From Holdemania sp. Marseille-P2844 (GTDB lineage Bacteria; Bacillota_I; Bacilli_A; Erysipelotrichales; Erysipelotrichaceae), in the NCBI RefSeq assembly GCF_900120005.1, contig NZ_LT635453.1, forward strand, positions 1-64,000: a stretch of 64,000 bases of DNA, read 5' to 3'. The notes beneath the pieces are model-generated. The model worked only from the letters and a program-made list of their open reading frames with translations. It did no database searches and had not been told where the DNA came from. This document shows, piece after piece, positions 59,586-64,000 of the stretch (within the stretch, counting starts at the first letter, position 1; every line of letters starts with the position of its first letter). Both the position numbers and the translations under genes were made by a program.

Positions 59586-60827
59586 CTAAAGCGCTCCCCG
59601 TCTGGCCTGAATTCCAAGCCATCTTCCAATCAGAATCAGACTGATAAGCAACAAGCCTGTCCAGAACCAGCCCGAATGCAAAAATAACAAGGCTCCCGCC
59701 GACGCTCCTGCCGCACCGAGGTTGACCGCAAAGAATCCGAAGAAATAACAGATCGATCCCTTATCCAGGTCATATCCAGACCCAAACGTCAAACTATACG
59801 CGACAAACGCCAGTGTGGCGCAAAGCGAAATCCAAACAGCCTTCCAGGTCAGCGGCAGAGCCAGGCTGCCGAAGGGAATGAACAGCTGCGTTCCCAGGAT
59901 GATCAGATCCATAATCCACAGACTTCCAAGCACGAAGCCCTGCGCGATCAGCTGACCTGCCAGCCGTTTTTTCCGCGAGGCCGGGATCAGGTTCAACGCA
60001 TAACCTCCGCTTTGAAACTTTTTCGTCAGCTGCCAGCTGGCCGCAAAGTCGCCGACAAAGAACACCAGATAGACATAGCTTCCGTTCAGAAAGATCAGGA
60101 AGAGCAAGGCCGCCAAGAGTTGAAGACCCTGATCCCGGGTGTGCCGGCGTTGCTTTTTGCCATGCAGCCTGATTTCCGCCAAATCCAGAATCCCGCGCAG
60201 TGGTTCGGAAATTCCCGGAAATTCCAGCTTGTCGAAGGAATCCTGCTTCTCTTTTCCCAACAATTCGATGCGGGTTAATCCGATTGTCAGAGCCAGCACG
60301 ACCGCCGCAGCCAGGATTAACGATAAAGACAACGCTTTATTACTGATTTCCAGCGCACCGATGACAACGATTAAAATAAGCGCATTGTAAATCATCGCGG
60401 TTTTCCAGGTACTGAGCGCTTGTTTTTCTTTCTCCCAACGCAGGACAATCCAGCCATACATCGCCCAGAAAACAACGGCGATCCACGCCAAGACACCGGT
60501 CAATCCCGGACGGCGCATATTCATCACCAGACCGCAGCCGCCGACTAAGCCGATCCAGGTCATCGTTACTGTAACAAGCAGAATGATCTTGCGATCCCGG
60601 TTGGAAAGCGGCAGCGTCTCCAGCATCCTTCCGCTGGCTTCCTCCTCGCCATCACGCCAGTCCAGCATTTTATTGGTAAAAATGATCGCGCCGAACAACA
60701 ACGGAAACAGGGCAAGCGCAACACTCCCCGAAGTCAGAATCAGGGAGAAGATGACCATCCCCAACAGACCGCCGTTGCATTGAAACCAATACCCCCTTGC
60801 CAGATGCAGCCGATCAGAATTCTTCAT
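59586..60827 (-). CDS. Polytopic membrane protein, ABC-2-type permease partner
   Basis: 413 residues with roughly ten to twelve hydrophobic segments, mostly at the N terminus (20-55) and from residue 90 onward; no signal peptide. I recognise no named family beyond its resemblance to permeases found beside YtrB-type ATPases. The start overlaps the ATPase gene by 14 bp, so it is surely its membrane partner. An unusual soluble stretch (DKLEFPGISEPLRGILDLAEIRLHGKKQRRHTRDQ) around residues 200-235 divides the helices into two groups. Confidence 0.72.
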   Translation of the reverse strand: MKNSDRLHLARGYWFQCNGGLLGMVIFSLILTSGSVALALFPLLFGAIIFTNKMLDWRDGEEEASGRMLETLPLSNRDRKIILLVTVTMTWIGLVGGCGLVMNMRRPGLTGVLAWIAVVFWAMYGWIVLRWEKEKQALSTWKTAMIYNALILIVVIGALEISNKALSLSLILAAAVVLALTIGLTRIELLGKEKQDSFDKLEFPGISEPLRGILDLAEIRLHGKKQRRHTRDQGLQLLAALLFLIFLNGSYVYLVFFVGDFAASWQLTKKFQSGGYALNLIPASRKKRLAGQLIAQGFVLGSLWIMDLIILGTQLFIPFGSLALPLTWKAVWISLCATLAFVAYSLTFGSGYDLDKGSICYFFGFFAVNLGAAGASAGALLFLHSGWFWTGLLLISLILIGRWLGIQARRGAL

Positions 60828-61671
60828 ACGTCAGATCCTGCGCCAACATGATTTCTTCCAGTGTCGCGGGGGTAAAGACTACCGGAAGATGCCGCAGCTG
60901 CGCCGCCTGGGTACACATGCCTTCCCAGCCGGTCTCCGTCGGTTTCGGTTTCAGCACAAAATCCTTCATTTCCTTCGGCATTTTTCCTTCGCAGCGGAAA
61001 TGCTGCCAATTCTCCATCAAAATTTCCCTGGACGCGGAGAACTTCACATGGCCGTTTTCCAGACAGGTCACATAGTCCGCGATTTTATCCAGATCCGCTG
61101 TATTGTGCGTGGAAAATAATAACGAATGATCCTCCTGCTGCATGAACTCATATAACAGATCCAGCACTTCCCGCCGCGACACCGGATCAAGATTCGCCGT
61201 CGGCTCATCCAGAATCATCAGCTTGGGATGATGCGATAAAGCGAAGATAATCGAAAGCTTCACTTTCATCCCCGCTGAGAATTCGCCGAACGGTTTGCCT
61301 AACGGCAAGCGGAACCGGTTGAGCAGCGTATGATACAGAACTTCGTCAAACTGATCGTAAAACGGTCCGATCCGGTGCATCAGCTTCATCGCATGGTAGG
61401 AATCCGGAAATACAAACCGGTCGCTGACTACGCCCAGCTGATTTTTAATCTGCCGCTCGTTCTGATCCATCCGCATCCCCAGCAGCGCGCAATGCTGAGC
61501 ACGTGCGGGCGTACTGTCCAGCAACGCTTCAATCAGCGTCGTTTTTCCCGCTCCATTGCGGCCGATCAAGCCCATGACATAACCGCATGGCAAGTTAAAA
61601 TGATCAATGAAAAGATCAAAGTCCGGATAATGCACCCGCAGATTCTCTGCGGAAATCGCGTTTTCAGTCAT
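60814..61671 (-). CDS. ABC transporter ATP-binding protein (YtrB-like)
   Basis: 285 residues. Walker A GRNGAGKTT near residue 37, a divergent signature EFSAGMKVKLSI (G at the second position kept, QR lost) near 130, Walker B LMILDEPTANLDP near 152 and switch His in STHNTADL. The short C-terminal extension has no known domain. It sits between a YtrA-like regulator (ATGA overlap) and the membrane protein at 59586, as in the ytr systems that respond to cell-wall antibiotics. Confidence 0.88.
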   Translation of the reverse strand: MTENAISAENLRVHYPDFDLFIDHFNLPCGYVMGLIGRNGAGKTTLIEALLDSTPARAQHCALLGMRMDQNERQIKNQLGVVSDRFVFPDSYHAMKLMHRIGPFYDQFDEVLYHTLLNRFRLPLGKPFGEFSAGMKVKLSIIFALSHHPKLMILDEPTANLDPVSRREVLDLLYEFMQQEDHSLLFSTHNTADLDKIADYVTCLENGHVKFSASREILMENWQHFRCEGKMPKEMKDFVLKPKPTETGWEGMCTQAAQLRHLPVVFTPATLEEIMLAQDLTYEEF

Positions 61672-62066
61672 AACTTCTCCCTCTTTTCCTGAATGACAGT
61701 TTTTTGTGCCTGATCAAACAAGGTCTGGATCTGCGGCAGCGTAAGTCCCAGCTTCAATCCCTTATCCAGCGTCGCCTGGAATTCTTCGATCAGCTGTGCT
61801 CCCGCCTGTTCCTGTACCTGTTGAACATCCAGCGGACAAACGAAACAGCCCTTGCCCTGACGTGTCTCAATCATCCCCGCTTGTTCCAAATCATCATACG
61901 CCCGCTTTACGGTGATGATCGCCACCTGCAGCTGTTTCGCCAGCTGGCGGATCGAAGGCAGCTGATCCTGCGGACGCAGCTGTCCCTGACAAATTGCCGA
62001 TCGAATCGCGTTTTCGATCTGCAGATAATTCGGATCATTTGAGCTGGAATTCAGAAATATGCGCAT
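61668..62066 (-). CDS. GntR-family regulator, YtrA subfamily
   Basis: 132 residues. The N-terminal winged helix (about 10-70) reads PNYLQIENAIRSAICQGQLRPQDQLPSIRQLA then ITVKRAYDDLEQAGMIETRQGKGCFV, typical of GntR. The short C-terminal helical tail (75-130) is that of the YtrA class. The start is the ATG at 62066 after GGAGGAAG. Two direct repeats (AATAGACAC) over its promoter suggest it represses its own ABC operon until a cell-wall signal arrives. Confidence 0.9.
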   Translation of the reverse strand: MRIFLNSSSNDPNYLQIENAIRSAICQGQLRPQDQLPSIRQLAKQLQVAIITVKRAYDDLEQAGMIETRQGKGCFVCPLDVQQVQEQAGAQLIEEFQATLDKGLKLGLTLPQIQTLFDQAQKTVIQEKREKL

Positions 62067-62084
62067 CGTTCTTCCTCCACTGTT

Positions 62085-62120
62085 ATTATAGAATAGACAC
62101 AGTTGATTTGCAATAGACAC
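62085..62120 (-). promoter_or_regulatory. GntR-ABC promoter with two direct repeats, candidate YtrA-type operator
   Basis: Minus strand: TTGCAA (62108-62113), 17-bp spacer, TATAAT (62085-62090). The element AATAGACAC occurs at 62092-62100 and 62112-62120, spaced 20 bp or two helical turns, with one copy in the spacer and one over and above the -35. Confidence 0.72.
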
Positions 62121-62280
62121 CCAGAATATCGGCTTGAAAATTCAACGGTATTCCCCCTGATGCAAATCTTTCTTCTGTATTCAACTTAATTCCTTTTAAC
62201 AAAATTCCTTAAAATTCCCATTGCTTCATACAAAACATAAAATAAGGATAACGAAGAAGGAAAACATAAATCGCTTTGCA

Positions 62281-62315
62281 AAAAATAAAAAAGACATCCT
62301 GCCCCGCAGAATGCC
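62281..62315 (-). terminator. Terminator of the 3D-domain gene
   Basis: Minus strand GGCATTCTGC-GGG-GCAGGATGTC followed by TTTTTTATTTTTT. The 309-bp interval 62067-62375 holds this terminator and the promoter at 62085-62120; no gene is visible in it. Confidence 0.85.
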
Positions 62316-62375
62316 CTCGTTCTCTTATGCCTGATTTGATTTTATTTAGCCGCGCTGCGCCTGCCTTCAAAGCTC

Positions 62376-63194
62376 TCAGTTGAAGCGGCAGCCGTTGGCC
62401 CGTTTGCGGCCGAAGTCCACGATCGAAACTTTGACGTTGGAGCGTTTCCCGTTGCGCACGCTTGGATAATATTCTGATCCGGTGAACAGGTCGATCGTCG
62501 ATCCCTGCACCGCGCCGCCCCGGTCGGCCACCACTGCCAGGAAAGGTTCTCCCGGCGTCAGCCCCTGACCGTTGAACTTGTGATCGCTGATTTCCACTAA
62601 CGTGCATAACGGCAGCGTTGAGGATGCGGCGATCAGATAATAGCCGTCGTAAGTAATCCCGTCTTTCCATGTGCCGTCAGACTGACGCACCCCGGTTGTG
62701 CTGATCGCGATGCCGGCCGGCGTTCCCCCGCCGCACCCGACGCAATCCGCCCCATAGGAAGTCACGCGGCTGGAATAGAAATACGCTTCCTCTTTGACCT
62801 CGGAGCCATAGCTCATAACGATCGGCCGGGCTTCGATGACTTCTGTGGAATAGGGTACCAGGACACGCGACAACAAGTTGCCCTCCTGGTCGTAGGTCAT
62901 TTCATAGGTATCGTTTTGAACCTTCGGACTTCCGTCGTCCGTTTTGGAGATCATCCAGGAAACGCCGTTTTCCGGAATTTCCTCGGGATGGACAAATACG
63001 GTATCCTGCGCTTCCAGAAAGGTCGTGATCGTCTCCTGCGCCGTCCGATACGGAAGCGTTTCTTCACTCGCGGCTCGCGAATAACTAAAGGTCTGCAGGA
63101 TCAGTGGTGTCTTGACTTCTTCCGGGATCATGATCAATGCGGTCATGCCCAGACCCAAGCATACTAAAATTCCAAAAAGCACTGCTTTTTTCAT
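62376..63194 (-). CDS. Secreted 3D-domain (YabE/Rpf-like, lytic transglycosylase-like) protein
   Basis: 272 residues: a signal anchor (1-24), a linker, and a double-psi beta-barrel domain (about 160-262) with the 3D signature (YLIAASSTLPLCTLVEIS, then VVADRGGAVQGSTIDLFTGSE, holding the conserved Asp residues). The domain is found in YabE and related peptidoglycan-active proteins. A CVGCGG motif near residue 152 is unusual. B. subtilis has yabE between tatD and rnmV; here tatD lies 45 bp upstream, so synteny supports the YabE-like role. G5 and DUF348 repeats of YabE are absent. Confidence 0.72.
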   Translation of the reverse strand: MKKAVLFGILVCLGLGMTALIMIPEEVKTPLILQTFSYSRAASEETLPYRTAQETITTFLEAQDTVFVHPEEIPENGVSWMISKTDDGSPKVQNDTYEMTYDQEGNLLSRVLVPYSTEVIEARPIVMSYGSEVKEEAYFYSSRVTSYGADCVGCGGGTPAGIAISTTGVRQSDGTWKDGITYDGYYLIAASSTLPLCTLVEISDHKFNGQGLTPGEPFLAVVADRGGAVQGSTIDLFTGSEYYPSVRNGKRSNVKVSIVDFGRKRANGCRFN

Positions 63195-63239
63195 TTTATT
63201 TTCCTCCTTTCACCAGAGATCGTAGACTCTTCTCTTATT

Positions 63240-64000
63240 TCAGAGTTCGTCTTGCGGGTGGAATAAAGCTTGATAGTTATCCCAAAGACTCTGTTTCAAC
63301 GTTTCTTCCTCCATTCCGCGCAATTCCAGAATGGTTTTCGCGGTCAGCGGAAGATACATCGGCTCGTTCCGTTTTCCCCGATAAGGAACGGGCGTCAGAT
63401 AAGGACAATCGGTTTCAATCTGCAAATGTGCCAGATCCACGTCCGCCGCCACCTCTTTCGGGGTCTTGGCGTTTTTGAACGTGACCGGTCCGCCCAGACC
63501 GATCGTATAGCCAAGCTTGACGAATTCTCTGGCCATTTCCCGGCTGGAGCTGAAACAATGGATAATCCCGCGGCGGGCAGCGGGATGCTCGCGCAGAAGG
63601 GTCAGCGTATCGTTGATCGCATCGCGGCTGTGGACCAGAATCGGTTTATTGACCCGGTTCGCCAGCTCGATCTGACGGATAAACGCCGCCTGCTGCTGAG
63701 GATGATTGTCTTTATCCCAATAATAGTCCAGGCCGATCTCACCGACGGCCGTGACATTCTCATTATAGACCAGAGTTTCGAGTTTATGCCAGTCTTCTTC
63801 CGTAAAATCGCGCAAATCACTGGGATGAAAGCCCACCGCGACGTCAAAACGCGCGTCTTCGGCCTTCATTTTCAAGGCGGCTTCCGCTTCTTCCAGCCGG
63901 CAGCAGACGATCATCATCCGCGCGACGCCGGCATCCAGCGCCCGCTGGCGAACATCCTGAGCCTCGCCAATCAGATCCGCACAGGTCAGATGACAGTGCG
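63240..64000 (-). CDS. tatD: TatD-family hydrolase (5' end beyond the window)
   Basis: About 253 residues visible. Frame continues to the window edge: HCHLTCADLIGEAQDVRQRALDAGV, the N-terminal DTHxHL region without its first residues, precedes the visible ATG at 63917, which is internal. TIM-barrel metal ligands are present in AVGFHPSDLRD, GEIGLDYYWDKD, VHSRDA and IHCFSSS, and the C terminus has IETDCPYLTPVPYRGKRNEP. TatD proteins are metal-dependent DNases or deoxyribonucleases with roles in DNA repair. Conserved beside yabE, rnmV and rsmA in Bacillota. Confidence 0.9.
   Translation of the reverse strand, partial: HCHLTCADLIGEAQDVRQRALDAGVARMMIVCCRLEEAEAALKMKAEDARFDVAVGFHPSDLRDFTEEDWHKLETLVYNENVTAVGEIGLDYYWDKDNHPQQQAAFIRQIELANRVNKPILVHSRDAINDTLTLLREHPAARRGIIHCFSSSREMAREFVKLGYTIGLGGPVTFKNAKTPKEVAADVDLAHLQIETDCPYLTPVPYRGKRNEPMYLPLTAKTILELRGMEEETLKQSLWDNYQALFHPQDEL

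Noticed and set aside
62209-62670. 153-codon minus-strand frame overlapping the 3D-domain gene
   Set aside because: It is an out-of-frame shadow crossing the terminator at 62281-62315; the frame at 62376 has a signal sequence, domain match and ribosome binding site.

Overview
The window reads as chromosome from a low-to-mid GC (about 50% by eye) Gram-positive anaerobe of the Bacillota. A member of the Erysipelotrichia (Holdemania-like) would fit, but that is inference from gene content and base composition, because no rRNA gene is inside the window. Supporting signs are sigma-A promoters, strong AGGAGG ribosome binding sites, a CIRCE element, PTS/PRD regulation, a class B sortase with a SipW-type signal peptidase, AddAB/RexAB, and a housekeeping block in the same order as Bacillus tatD-yabE-rnmV-rsmA-ispE-glmU-prs. 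I saw no tRNA, insertion sequence, prophage or CRISPR array.

Layout. 1-137: promoter and leader of an rRNA operon that runs off the left edge. 487-1812: stand-alone AICAR formyltransferase behind a promoter, a ZTP riboswitch and an intrinsic terminator. 1875-8015: TetR regulator, MntP-like transporter, two tandem Hsp20 genes under a CIRCE operator, small stress and membrane genes, a MATE exporter and a YigZ protein. 8185-13480: a second MATE exporter with a perfect palindromic operator, a GH29 fucosidase, a split chromate transporter and its divergent LysR regulator. 13756-18875: an XpaC / unknown / double-AAA ATPase / TelA cluster. 19123-20388: a ceramidase-like protein.

20613-30615 is a surface-fibre locus: class B sortase, divergent SipW-type signal peptidase, two SipW-dependent TasA-like proteins, two membrane-anchored surface proteins with unusual sorting-like tails, and a giant beta-helix/Cna-B adhesin whose reading frame is broken near its Pro/Thr-rich linker. 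30783-33734: an orphan unknown gene, then a PadR regulator overlapping a DUF1700 membrane protein. 33848-39728: the AddB/RexB-like and AddA recombination nuclease subunits. 39987-40264: a three-copy palindromic repeat. 40298-46459: a fructose-type PTS operon (PRD regulator, IIA, IIB, IIC) fused to a class II aldolase, an Asp/Glu-racemase-like protein and a transaldolase; the substrate is unknown.

46746-64000 holds the housekeeping block prs, glmU, ispE, rsmA, rnmV and, at the right edge, a 3D-domain protein and tatD. Between rnmV and the 3D-domain gene lie about 9.5 kb of accessory transport genes: a YesMN-like two-component system with an AfuABC/FbpABC-type ABC importer, and a YtrA-like GntR regulator with its own ABC system. 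The best candidates for undescribed biology are the AAA/TelA/XpaC cluster with its apparent pseudo-ATPase domain, the sortase/SipW/TasA/adhesin fibre locus, and the PTS-aldolase-transaldolase-racemase pathway.
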